A stretch of DNA of 34,676 nt from positions 1 through 34,676 of the forward strand of contig CALVNE010000010.1 in NCBI GenBank assembly GCA_944349515.1. Reading direction: 5' to 3'. Origin of the DNA: an uncultured Clostridia bacterium (GTDB lineage: Bacteria; Bacillota; Clostridia; Christensenellales; UBA1242). The position numbers were made by a program, and so were the translations under genes. Positions 27,282 to 34,628 of the stretch are shown here, piece by piece. The notes beneath the pieces are model-generated. The model ran no database searches, was not told the DNA's origin, and saw only the letters and a list, made by a program, of their open reading frames with translations. Every line of letters starts with the position of its first letter. Within the stretch, counting starts at the first letter, position 1.

Positions 27282-27542
27282 GGTTTTCTCCTTAAATATT
27301 TTTATACTTCAATTTTAGCATAACTTTATATTTAAAACCAACAAAATAAACAATTAAAAGCATTAAAAAGTGAAGTATTGTTGAGAGATTCCAGAAAACT
27401 TACAGTTTTTAGCGAAGATGAATCGTCTATTCGCATTTGTGGAAGATTTGAAAGTATTGTAAATTACATATCTTTCTTTAATCAATATTCAACAATCAGT
27501 GCCAAATTCGTGGGAAATTGCGCATTATTTTCAAAAAAGGTA
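27282..27542. other. Divergent intergenic region, no gene seen
   Basis: It contains the 5' region of the HD-domain gene and lies upstream of the promoter at 27543. A 69-residue plus-strand frame (27378-27587) has no Shine-Dalgarno site and runs through the promoter, so it is not called. Confidence 0.4.
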
Positions 27543-27571
27543 TTGACACCGCCCGCGTTTTATTATATAAT
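27543..27571 (+). promoter_or_regulatory. Consensus sigma-A promoter of the 1017-aa orphan gene
   Basis: TTGACA (27543-27548), exactly 17 bp, TATAAT (27566-27571): both hexamers match the consensus perfectly, which is rare and implies strong expression. Confidence 0.85.
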
Positions 27572-27600
27572 AAAAACAACAAAATAGGAGGTTTGTGCTT

Positions 27601-30600
27601 ATGGCAAGTGAAAGATTAACTGTTTTAGAAAGAGTAAAAAAGTTTGTTGAATGGGCAAATGGCGAAGGTAAGGATTCGGTTACCACTGTGCGCGGAATGG
27701 ATGGAGATAGCGGCGCTTATCTTGTGCCAGATAAGTATAAGGACGAAGAAATGCGTGGGTTAGTTGTTCTGGTAACAAAACCTAACAAAACTGGAAAGTA
27801 TGATTATTATTTTGCTAATGGCAAGAACGCAAAAGTTGTAGCGAAAGCGGATTTGTCGCTTAGTTGTTCTGCTGTTTGTATTAATAAAATAAAGTTAAAT
27901 AATCCGGACGAAGAATGTAAAATTGTAAGTTACATGGGAAGAAAAACTAGAAATACTGTCAATTTAACTTGTCATCCTGAAATAAAGAGAAATGAATTTA
28001 AAGAGAACGCTGGTAAGATTGTAGAAGCAATAAAAGAAGCGGGAAAGAAAAACTGGGGAACTGATCTTGTTTTATCTAGCACAGCACTTGTTGTTGAATC
28101 GCCTAACAATGAGAAAGACAACGAAACCAATGGGGAAGATATGTCAAACGCTGAGCCAGAAGAGAACGGCTTAACTCCCGATGAAGTTGAGGACGAAAGC
28201 ACGGGGAAAGGCGAGAAAAAAGTATCGCCAAACGCTGAGCGAAATTTGGATAAATCAACTAAAAAAATGTTTGCTAGATTAGTTGAAACGACAAAGCAGA
28301 TGTTGTCGAAAAAAGAAAAAGCGCCTAAAACCTATGCGCCGGGCGAAAGACGAGGTGTAGCGAAACATCCTATTCCAAAAATGGTGACGCTAGAGGGCAA
28401 CGATAATTTTGCGGGATACATTGAGTTTGAAAATGTGCCGGTGTCTGCTCGTGAAGATTTAAAAACGCCAAGAAAGTTTCGCGGAACAGCGAGGGTAGAG
28501 CAAAAGCACCTTAAAAAAATGGATGAATACAACAAGGGTGTTAAGGATAATCTCCAGCAGTTATTAAATGAGCGAAGCGAAATAAAGAGCCAACGTACCA
28601 ACGTCAAAGGCAAAACTGAAATTGACAAATTGAATGCGCGCTTAAAAGATGTGGAAAATAAAATAAATGAAACTTTTAGGAGCGAGCTTAAAAAACAAAT
28701 TGTACGCCTTTATATAAGCAAAAATCCGGGCAAGAACGGTAAAACCGACTTCTATGTGGAGGTTGGCGAAAAATTGCCGACAGGTAATGAGTTAAAAAAT
28801 ATTAAACCAGAGAATTTACAAAAACTTAGAGATTTTGCGAGATTAAGCTGGCAAAGCAAACTTTCGGTTGCGCACACCTACTCCGATTACAGCAAGTTCA
28901 GCGCGGAACAAAAGGAATATGATATCCCTGCAACCAGTCACGACCTTGTCGTTTTTGGCAAAAATAGAGAACTTCAAAATTTCTTGAATGCTATGCAAGC
29001 GGTGGATAAGCAAAAGGGAAATAAAACCGCTTATCATGACTACCTTGGCGACGTGTTTGGCGACGAGGTTTCCGCAAAATTAGACGAGCAGAAGAATAAA
29101 ACGGTAAGGTCGGAGAAACTCTTGAAAGGGTCGGGAATTTTTGAGATGTCAAAATTGGCAGTAACTGTTGGCATTCTCAGTGCCGCTGTTGGGCTATTTG
29201 CGGGTTCTCAGATTGCTGGCGCTAGTGCTGACGCTGTCAATCAAGGTATAGTTTCTGACAGAGTTTCAGCGGGCGCCACGCAGTATGTGCAGACCATGCA
29301 GAAAAATGAATATGCTCCTACAAATTCGGGCAATAACAACGGCGGAAGCGATGCAGTTACATTGAGCGACGAAACTATCACTAGTTTCCGTGGCACCGCT
29401 ACGCTCTTCAACTACAAGCGCGTAAACACGCCGGACAACGTGGTCATCGACACCTCAAGCAACAGTTTAATATCTAAACTCTTTAACTCCAATAACGCGC
29501 AAACTTTTGGATATGATGCCAAGGCGGTCACCAACGAACTTATGTCGAATTTCGGCAATCAAATTGCATATGCAAATCTATTTAATGGGCTGCCGGCCGA
29601 CTATTCTCTGCAAGAGCTCGAGAGTGCTTATAGCGTGCTCGGCAAGGCAGTTGGAACCGAAGTGAAAACAATGGGAACAAAGTCCATAAACGGCACCCCT
29701 ATCACCTACGGCGTGGTTGTTTATCCTAACGGCACCACCGATGACACCTCATTTACGAAATTCCTTCAAAGCAAAGGTGTCAGCACGGAGAATGCTGCCG
29801 CTGCTGTTGCCGCATATGACCTTGCCTACCAAGAGGCGTACGCTGCTGCTGAAAATCAAAACATCATTGTTGAAGAGCCGGTTGTGGAGTACGATATTAC
29901 CGAAAACGATATCACCGCCGACGTCAATGAGGCACTAGCCGAAATCGGCGCACAAACTGAAATTGAAACAATTTTGAATATAAGTTACAAAGAAAATGAA
30001 AAAAATATTATGGAGGGCGAGTTGTTCGGGCTTGACAGCGAAGGCAATCTCGTACAAGTGTCCTTTAAAAACGGCGCGGACTTCCAAATTGAGGTCACCG
30101 ACGCAAACGGCATTGTCAGCGCTTTAAACAACGCGATTGAAAATAGCAACGTGCAAACGAATGTTTATCGCTCAATCGACTCGATAAACGGACTCTCCGT
30201 GTCGTGGAAGCAAAACGCCGAGAAGTATATTGGCGAGAAGTTCGGCGAGGCAAGCACCGGCTTGTATTACAACTTTGAAGCGAAACAAGACGCTGACGGC
30301 AAAGGGTATTATGATGTGAAGGTTGCCTCAGTCGGCGGGGACACTTTGTCAGTGACAACAGCGGAACTCAACGTATACACCTACGATAAATTGTCGGTAA
30401 CAGTTGGCGACATTGTGAAGTCAGCGCTTAGTGGTGTTAACAGAAAGATTGCGGGGTCCTCAACTTGCTACACCTTAACAAAAGACACCACAAATCTTAA
30501 GCCTGTGCTTTACGCAAACGAACTTAACGAGGCAAGCATAAACGAAATCAAGGCGGAACTTTCGGGTAACACAAACACATCAAGCGTGCTTTACAGCACC

Positions 30601-30654
30601 GATAAATACAATGTTGTGCTTGACGTCAGACACAACCCAGAGCGCAACCGTTAA
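27601..30654 (+). CDS. Large single-span orphan protein, 1017 aa
   Basis: I do not recognise this protein. The ATG at 27601 is used because AGGAGG (27586-27591) is 9 nt upstream; an in-frame GTG at 27595 is too close to it. Layout: an N-terminal cytoplasmic part with an acidic low-complexity linker (about 168-215) and then a basic helical region (about 225-510); a single membrane span at about 517-540 (LAVTVGILSAAVGLFAGSQIAGA); then about 475 residues outside the cell. There is no N-terminal signal peptide, so the span acts as internal signal-anchor. The C-terminal part is Asn/Ser/Thr/Ala-rich with beta-like stretches. Its own promoter and terminator make it a single-gene unit. The topology recalls a signal-transducing or envelope-tethering protein, which is speculation. 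Confidence 0.8.
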   Translation: MASERLTVLERVKKFVEWANGEGKDSVTTVRGMDGDSGAYLVPDKYKDEEMRGLVVLVTKPNKTGKYDYYFANGKNAKVVAKADLSLSCSAVCINKIKLNNPDEECKIVSYMGRKTRNTVNLTCHPEIKRNEFKENAGKIVEAIKEAGKKNWGTDLVLSSTALVVESPNNEKDNETNGEDMSNAEPEENGLTPDEVEDESTGKGEKKVSPNAERNLDKSTKKMFARLVETTKQMLSKKEKAPKTYAPGERRGVAKHPIPKMVTLEGNDNFAGYIEFENVPVSAREDLKTPRKFRGTARVEQKHLKKMDEYNKGVKDNLQQLLNERSEIKSQRTNVKGKTEIDKLNARLKDVENKINETFRSELKKQIVRLYISKNPGKNGKTDFYVEVGEKLPTGNELKNIKPENLQKLRDFARLSWQSKLSVAHTYSDYSKFSAEQKEYDIPATSHDLVVFGKNRELQNFLNAMQAVDKQKGNKTAYHDYLGDVFGDEVSAKLDEQKNKTVRSEKLLKGSGIFEMSKLAVTVGILSAAVGLFAGSQIAGASADAVNQGIVSDRVSAGATQYVQTMQKNEYAPTNSGNNNGGSDAVTLSDETITSFRGTATLFNYKRVNTPDNVVIDTSSNSLISKLFNSNNAQTFGYDAKAVTNELMSNFGNQIAYANLFNGLPADYSLQELESAYSVLGKAVGTEVKTMGTKSINGTPITYGVVVYPNGTTDDTSFTKFLQSKGVSTENAAAAVAAYDLAYQEAYAAAENQNIIVEEPVVEYDITENDITADVNEALAEIGAQTEIETILNISYKENEKNIMEGELFGLDSEGNLVQVSFKNGADFQIEVTDANGIVSALNNAIENSNVQTNVYRSIDSINGLSVSWKQNAEKYIGEKFGEASTGLYYNFEAKQDADGKGYYDVKVASVGGDTLSVTTAELNVYTYDKLSVTVGDIVKSALSGVNRKIAGSSTCYTLTKDTTNLKPVLYANELNEASINEIKAELSGNTNTSSVLYSTDKYNVVLDVRHNPERNR

Positions 30655-30717
30655 TTAAAGTTCTTATTTAATTTATCCTTGCGCCAATTTCCAATTACTC
30701 CATTAGTATTTTAAAAT

Positions 30718-30772
30718 AAAACACTTCAACTTTCTTCCACCATGTGTGGGAAACGGTTGAGGTGTTTTTATT
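30718..30772 (+). terminator. Terminator of the 1017-aa gene
   Basis: AAAACACTTCAAC (30718-30730) with GTTGAGGTGTTTT (30756-30768), 13 pairs including one G-T, enclosing a smaller CCAC/GTGG-like hairpin, followed by T residues. Confidence 0.8.
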
Positions 30773-30781
30773 TAGGCACGC

Positions 30782-30813
30782 AAGAATAACACGAATGAAA
30801 TGAGTGTTTTCTT
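30782..30813 (-). terminator. Probable terminator of spmA-spmB
   Basis: AAGAATAACAC (30782-30792) with GTGTTTTCTT (30804-30813), an imperfect stem in the convergent gap; transcription of spmAB on the minus strand would pass through it. Confidence 0.4.
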
Positions 30814-30867
30814 ATGCAAAAATTTTCTATGCGATTTTTTAGTCAATGTTTAAAAATTCGGCAAAAT

Positions 30868-31374
30868 TTACATCACTTTGCAAAGTAGGCAAGCGAGAAT
30901 GGTGCCAACAAGCGAGCATAAGAGGGCGACGGGTATGGCGTAAAAGAGTTTTTTCACCTTGGTCTGCGACAGATAGACTGTGGCAACGTAGAAGATTGTT
31001 TCGCTACAACCCATAATCACGCACGCGCACCTTGCAATGTAACTGTCGGCGCCGTAGGTGGTAAGCACGTCCTCAAGTAGCGCGTAACTGCCGCTGCCGG
31101 TGAAGGGGCGCAGGAGCACAAGTTCGGTAAGTTCGGGCGGTATTCCCAGCGCATTGAATATCGGCGAAAGCACCTCTGTTAGCCATGTGGTTATTCCGCT
31201 TACGCGTAGAAGTGCCACCGCAATCATTATCGACGCGATGAAGGGGAAGATATCCACAACAAGTTTAATCGCTCCCTTTGCCCCCTTCACAAAGTGGTCA
31301 TAGGTGTTAATGCGCTTATATATGCAATAGGCAAAAAGCAGAATAAAGAGAACGGGAAGAATGTAGGCGCTCAT
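30868..31374 (-). CDS. spmB: Spore maturation protein SpmB
   Basis: A 168-residue polytopic membrane protein of the nucleoside-recognition (Gate) domain family. Its core PFIASIMIAVALLRVSG and LLRPFTGSGSYALLEDVL, and the GCSETIFYVATVYLS loop, are diagnostic of SpmB. In Bacillus, SpmA and SpmB are needed for proper dehydration of the spore core. The ATG at 31374 overlaps the spmA stop by 4 nt (ATGA), so the two are co-translated. Confidence 0.93.
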   Translation of the reverse strand: MSAYILPVLFILLFAYCIYKRINTYDHFVKGAKGAIKLVVDIFPFIASIMIAVALLRVSGITTWLTEVLSPIFNALGIPPELTELVLLRPFTGSGSYALLEDVLTTYGADSYIARCACVIMGCSETIFYVATVYLSQTKVKKLFYAIPVALLCSLVGTILACLLCKVM

Positions 31375-31952
31375 TTCTTTTTCCGCCCTTTAAGTTTCTG
31401 CCGTAGCCTCTCAATGCCATGCACAAGTAGTATCCCCATTACAGTGGTGGTTATGGTGACAATAACGGTGGGCAAGATGATGTCGGCGGGGTTGGCGCTT
31501 CCGGCGCTCGCACGTAGTCCTATCACCGTTGTTGGTAAAAGTTGAATGGAGGTTGCGTTGATAACAATCAGCATTATTATGGCAAAGTTCGCCTTGCCGG
31601 ACTTATCGTCGAGTGCCTGCATCGCCCTAATTCCCATTGGCGTGGCGGCATTTCCAACACCCAGCATATTGGCAGATATATTCAGTGCAATCAATTTTTG
31701 TGTTTCTTCGTTGTCCACTTTAAATATTTTCTTAATCGCCGGACGCAAAAACTTGGCGAGTTTGTTAGATAGCCCGCTGGCGTCGATGAGTTCAATAAAC
31801 CCCAACCACACAACATACACCGCGCATAGTTCTATGCACAGTTCCAGCGCGCCGGTGGACGCCCCTATCATTTCGCTCAGCATGGCGGATGGGTTGATGA
31901 TCAATAGCACAAGCATGGACGCCAGCATCATCACAAGCCAGAAGATATTCAT
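31371..31952 (-). CDS. spmA: Spore maturation protein SpmA
   Basis: 193 residues, a second Gate-domain membrane protein: MNIFWLVMMLASMLVLLI at the start, LWLGFIELIDASGL-like segment (VVWLGFIELIDASGL), and NISANMLGVGNAATPMGIRAMQALD, which carries the family's Asn-Ala-Ala-Thr-Pro signature. The ATG at 31952 is where homologous proteins begin. The longer open frame adds 57 residues of low-complexity sequence and is not used. No clear Shine-Dalgarno site is visible upstream. It forms an operon with spmB and implies a spore-forming organism. Confidence 0.92.
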   Translation of the reverse strand: MNIFWLVMMLASMLVLLIINPSAMLSEMIGASTGALELCIELCAVYVVWLGFIELIDASGLSNKLAKFLRPAIKKIFKVDNEETQKLIALNISANMLGVGNAATPMGIRAMQALDDKSGKANFAIIMLIVINATSIQLLPTTVIGLRASAGSANPADIILPTVIVTITTTVMGILLVHGIERLRQKLKGRKKK

Positions 31953-32204
31953 ACTTATTTTTATGCCGAAAGCGCAAAAAAAAGACATAAATGGCAATTT
32001 TAAGGAGCAAGCAGAAATAATTGAATAGTTTTTGTTCAAAGAAGATTTCAAAATAAAAGATTTAGTTTTTTGATTCAAAAAAAATTTTTTAAAGAAGAAA
32101 AATTTAAATTTTTTAATAAGCAATTAAAATCCTTTATAAAATAACAATTCTAATTCCAATTTTAACAAAAAAAATGTGGAAAAGTGGATAAATATTGATA
32201 AAAT

Positions 32205-32233
32205 TTGACTTAGAAAGCAAAATTTGCTACACT
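32205..32233 (+). promoter_or_regulatory. Promoter of tatD, apparently leaderless
   Basis: TTGACT (32205-32210), 17 bp, TACACT (32228-32233) with extended TGC. The tatD ATG begins 6 nt after the -10, where transcription would normally start. Two DnaA-box-like motifs (TGTGGAAAA, 32175-32183, and AGTGGATAA, 32183-32191) lie just upstream. Confidence 0.65.
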
Positions 32234-32239
32234 ATCTGC

Positions 32240-33001
32240 ATGGAAAATTATATGATTGACGTCCACGCGCACTTGAACGATTTTGACGATATGGAAAAGG
32301 TTATCTTAAACTCTAACCAGAACGGCGTTAAAAAAATTATCACAGCGGGCTATGATTTGTCCTCTTCGCGAAAATGCGTGGAGATTGCTTCGCAGTATGA
32401 AAATGTTTTTGCAGTTGTCGGCGTGCACCCAGAAAATGTCGACGCGTTAAAAGGCGACTATCTATCCGCTCTGCAAGATTTAGCAAAGAACGACAAGGTG
32501 GTGGGCATTGGTGAAATTGGTTTAGATTATCACTACACAAAGGAGAACAAGGGTAAACAAGCGCAAGTTTTAATAGAGCAAATTGAACTTGCAAATAAGT
32601 TGAACTTGCCGATTGTTGTGCATAGTCGCGACGCCATGAGCGATACTTTAGAAATTCTAAAATCGCATATGCCGAGCGCCGGCGGGCTTATGCATTGCTA
32701 CAGCGGAAGCGTGGAAAGTGCCAAGGAACTTTTAAAACTCAACTTTAGTTTTTCCTTTGGCGGGGTGTGCACATTTAAGAATGCTAAAAATGTCTGCGAG
32801 GTGATTGCGTCTTTGCCATGCGAGCGAATTATGCTGGAAACCGACTGCCCGTACATGGCGCCGGTACCACACCGCGGGGAGCGAAACGAACCAAAATTTC
32901 TTCCGCATATTTTAGAAAAAATTGCCGAGATAAAGGGTGTTAGTTTTGAAGATATGGCAACTAAAACAACACAAAACGCCGAGCGGTTATTTAAAATTTA
33001 A
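32240..33001 (+). CDS. tatD: TatD-family metal-dependent hydrolase/DNase
   Basis: 253 residues. The TIM-barrel metallo-hydrolase signature is complete: IDVHAHL near the N-terminus, GEIGLDYHY, VVHSRDA, MHCYSGS and LETDCPYMAPVPHRG. TatD proteins act as 3'-5' exonucleases and DNases in several bacteria. The start is taken at ATG 32240; an internal ATG at 32252 is the alternative. There is no Shine-Dalgarno site before either. In Bacillus, tatD precedes rnmV and rsmA; here rsmA follows directly after a 291-bp AT-rich gap. Confidence 0.93.
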   Translation: MENYMIDVHAHLNDFDDMEKVILNSNQNGVKKIITAGYDLSSSRKCVEIASQYENVFAVVGVHPENVDALKGDYLSALQDLAKNDKVVGIGEIGLDYHYTKENKGKQAQVLIEQIELANKLNLPIVVHSRDAMSDTLEILKSHMPSAGGLMHCYSGSVESAKELLKLNFSFSFGGVCTFKNAKNVCEVIASLPCERIMLETDCPYMAPVPHRGERNEPKFLPHILEKIAEIKGVSFEDMATKTTQNAERLFKI

Positions 33002-33292
33002 CTTGTGATTTGTGCTTGAAAAAATTATATAAAAAATATTATAAAAACCGAAATTAACAAAAATTAGCGTAAAAAACCGCAAAAAAAATGAAAAAAATGT
33101 GATTTTTTTAAAAAAAATACTAAAATTTCTAAAAAATGCTAATTTAATGGTAGAAAATATTATCAAACAATGCTAATTTATTTTCTTAAATTAAAATAAA
33201 AAATTAACAAATAAGATAAATATATGAAATGTGAAATTTTTGCTTTTTAATTAAATACTTTAAAAAAATATAAACTCAAAAAGGAAAGAAAA
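33002..33292. other. Extremely AT-rich intergenic region
   Basis: Nearly all A and T, with two copies of AATGCTAATTTA (33136-33184 region) and runs of A and T. No gene seen on either strand. Confidence 0.6.
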
Positions 33293-34054
33293 ATGTTTAA
33301 TTTTAAAAAGAAATATGGTCAAAATTTTTTAACAGATAAAAATTTGTTGAATGCCATAGTTGGCGACGCCGAGGTAGAGGAGGACGATTTTGTTATTGAA
33401 ATCGGCGCTGGCGCGGGCGCGCTAACCGAGGTTATCTCATCACGCGCCAAAAAGGTGGTAGCGTTTGAGATAGATAAGGACCTTGAAGAAACGCTAAATG
33501 CTTTGAACCTAAAAAATGTCACTTTCCGATTTGAAGATTTTATGAAGGTGGACTTAAAGGAGTTTAAAGAGTCGTTTAAGGTTGTGGCAAATCTTCCTTA
33601 CTACATCACAACGCCTATAATCTTCAAACTTTTGGAAGAAACCGACAATCTTATTTCGCTCACCGTAATGGTGCAAAAGGAGGTTGCCGAGCGTATGGTG
33701 GCGGACACTTCTGGCGACTACGGCGTGCTGTCGGTTATGCTTGCCTTCTACGGCGAGGCAAAGATAAACAGAATCGTTAAACGTAATATGTTTTATCCAG
33801 AACCGAATGTCGACAGTGCGGTGGTAACGCTTAAAATCGAAAAAAAATACGATATCGACAAAATTGCCTTTTCTAAATTTGTGAAAACCGCCTTTTCCAT
33901 GCGCCGAAAAACGCTTTTTAACAATCTTTCAACCATATACTCAAAAGACCTTTTAAAGCAGACTTTCACTGAAGACTTTTTAAAGCGTAGGGCAGAAACA
34001 CTGACGATAAACGAGTTTGTGGAAGCGTATAAAAAAATTTCAACCGACGGTTGA
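33293..34054 (+). CDS. rsmA: 16S rRNA dimethyladenosine transferase RsmA (KsgA)
   Basis: 253 residues; dimethylates two adjacent adenines near the 3' end of 16S rRNA. The start FKKKYGQNFLTDKNLL is typical. The SAM site EIGAGAGALTEVI is at 36-48, the acidic ribose-binding segment at about 59 (FEIDKDL), and the catalytic NLPYY motif at 100-104. The C-terminal domain has the conserved FVKTAFSMRRKTLFNNL. It has AAAGGAAAG before the ATG. Its stop lies inside a terminator hairpin. It is somewhat shorter than the usual about 280 residues. Confidence 0.95.
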   Translation: MFNFKKKYGQNFLTDKNLLNAIVGDAEVEEDDFVIEIGAGAGALTEVISSRAKKVVAFEIDKDLEETLNALNLKNVTFRFEDFMKVDLKEFKESFKVVANLPYYITTPIIFKLLEETDNLISLTVMVQKEVAERMVADTSGDYGVLSVMLAFYGEAKINRIVKRNMFYPEPNVDSAVVTLKIEKKYDIDKIAFSKFVKTAFSMRRKTLFNNLSTIYSKDLLKQTFTEDFLKRRAETLTINEFVEAYKKISTDG

Positions 34055-34060
34055 AATTTT
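34034..34060 (+). terminator. Terminator hairpin overlapping the rsmA stop codon
   Basis: AAAATTTCAACC (34034-34045) with GGTTGAAATTTT (34049-34060), a 12-bp perfect stem around GAC. The stop codon TGA lies inside the 3' arm. It directly adjoins the first CAGTGAAGG unit. Confidence 0.7.
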
Positions 34061-34164
34061 CAGTGAAGGCGAGGTGGCGCCTCGCAGTGAAGGAACGCTG
34101 GCGCGTTCAGTGAAGGTGGACCTTCGGTCCGCAGTGAAGGAAAGGCAAAGCCTTTCAGTTGTGG
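34061..34164 (+). repeat. Array of CAGTGAAGG-spaced hairpins, forward orientation
   Basis: CAGTGAAGG occurs four times (34061, 34085, 34108, 34132), with a degenerate fifth, CAGTTGTGG (34156). Between copies lie 14-15 nt units that are each perfect or near-perfect hairpins but differ in sequence: CGAGG-TGGCG-CCTCG, AACGC-TGGC-GCGTT, TGGACC-TTC-GGTCCG and AAAGGC-AAA-GCCTTT. The period is 23-24 nt. Conserved spacer with covarying stems suggests selection on the folded form. Confidence 0.85.
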
Positions 34165-34250
34165 TAGGTTTTAGAGCAAGTGAACAGTGAAAAGTTGTGG
34201 TGGGGTTTGAATGCGTAATTTCTAAGATTAAATGATTAAAATTGCAGTCT

Positions 34251-34378
34251 TGTGATGGGGCGCTAGAAAGAAATTTTGTTTCAAAATTTCTTTGGTGGAC
34301 TTGCCTTTTTTGTTTTTATATAATAGGTAGTTTAATCGCAAGTCCACAGCGCGCTTTCGCGCGCCTAGCGCCCACACA
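34251..34378 (+). ncRNA. Cloverleaf-like four-way junction element
   Basis: One outer stem plus three hairpins, nearly without unpaired junction bases. Outer: GGGCGCTAG (34258-34266) with CTAGCGCCC (34365-34373), extended by TGTG (34251-34254) and CACA (34375-34378). Hairpin 1: AAAGAAATTTTG (34267-34278) with CAAAATTTCTTT (34282-34293), 12 bp. Hairpin 2: TGGACTTGC (34296-34304) with GCAAGTCCA (34338-34346), 9 bp, around a T-rich 33-nt loop containing TATAAT. Hairpin 3: GCGCGC (34349-34354) with GCGCGC (34359-34364). I cannot tell whether it acts as RNA or as DNA; no known RNA family is recognised. Confidence 0.6.
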
Positions 34379-34532
34379 AACATAAGCGGAACGAATAAAA
34401 AAATCAAAAATAAATTAGCGAAAGAAAAATTTTTATAAATGTTGTTGAAATTTGCTTTGAAGGTTTTGTAAAAGTTTTGTTATATTATCAATACTCTCAA
34501 AAAATATACCAATGTTGGAAATCTTTGATTTT
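34379..34532. other. Intergenic AT-rich sequence between the two hairpin arrays
   Basis: No gene seen. It ends in an imperfect hairpin, GGAAATC/GATTTTCC (34517-34534), that adjoins the second array. Confidence 0.4.
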
Positions 34533-34628
34533 CCTTCCCTGAACGCACCTGCGTTCCTTCACTGTGAGACAAAGTCTCACCTTCACTGCAAACCAACGGT
34601 TTGCCTTCACTTAAACGCGATAGCGTTT
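34533..34628 (-). repeat. Array of CAGTGAAGG-spaced hairpins, reverse orientation
   Basis: The reverse complement of the spacer, CCTTCACTG, appears at 34556 and 34580, with variants CCTTCCCTG (34533) and CCTTCACTT (34604). Hairpins between are AACGC-ACCT-GCGTT (34542-34555), TGAGAC-AAA-GTCTCA (34565-34579), CAAACC-AAC-GGTTTG (34589-34603) and AAACGC-GATA-GCGTTT (34613-34628). The array mirrors the one at 34061-34164 but points the opposite way. It may continue past the window end. Confidence 0.85.

Noticed and set aside
27378..27587. A 69-residue frame upstream of the large orphan gene
   Set aside because: It runs through the consensus promoter at 27543-27571 and lacks a Shine-Dalgarno site.
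31546..32028. A 160-residue plus-strand frame opposite spmA
   Set aside because: It is the complement of spmA with no start signals.
34296..34324. A promoter inside the cloverleaf (TGGACT-N17-TATAAT)
   Set aside because: The spacing fits but the -35 is also one arm of the perfect hairpin and matches only 4 of 6 positions; coincidence is as likely.
34061..34628. CRISPR array
   Set aside because: The repeated part is only 9 nt and the intervening parts are self-complementary and 14-16 nt, unlike CRISPR spacers. No cas gene is present.
34061..34628. Integron attC sites
   Set aside because: No integrase or cassette genes are present, and the units are too short and lack the conserved core triplets.
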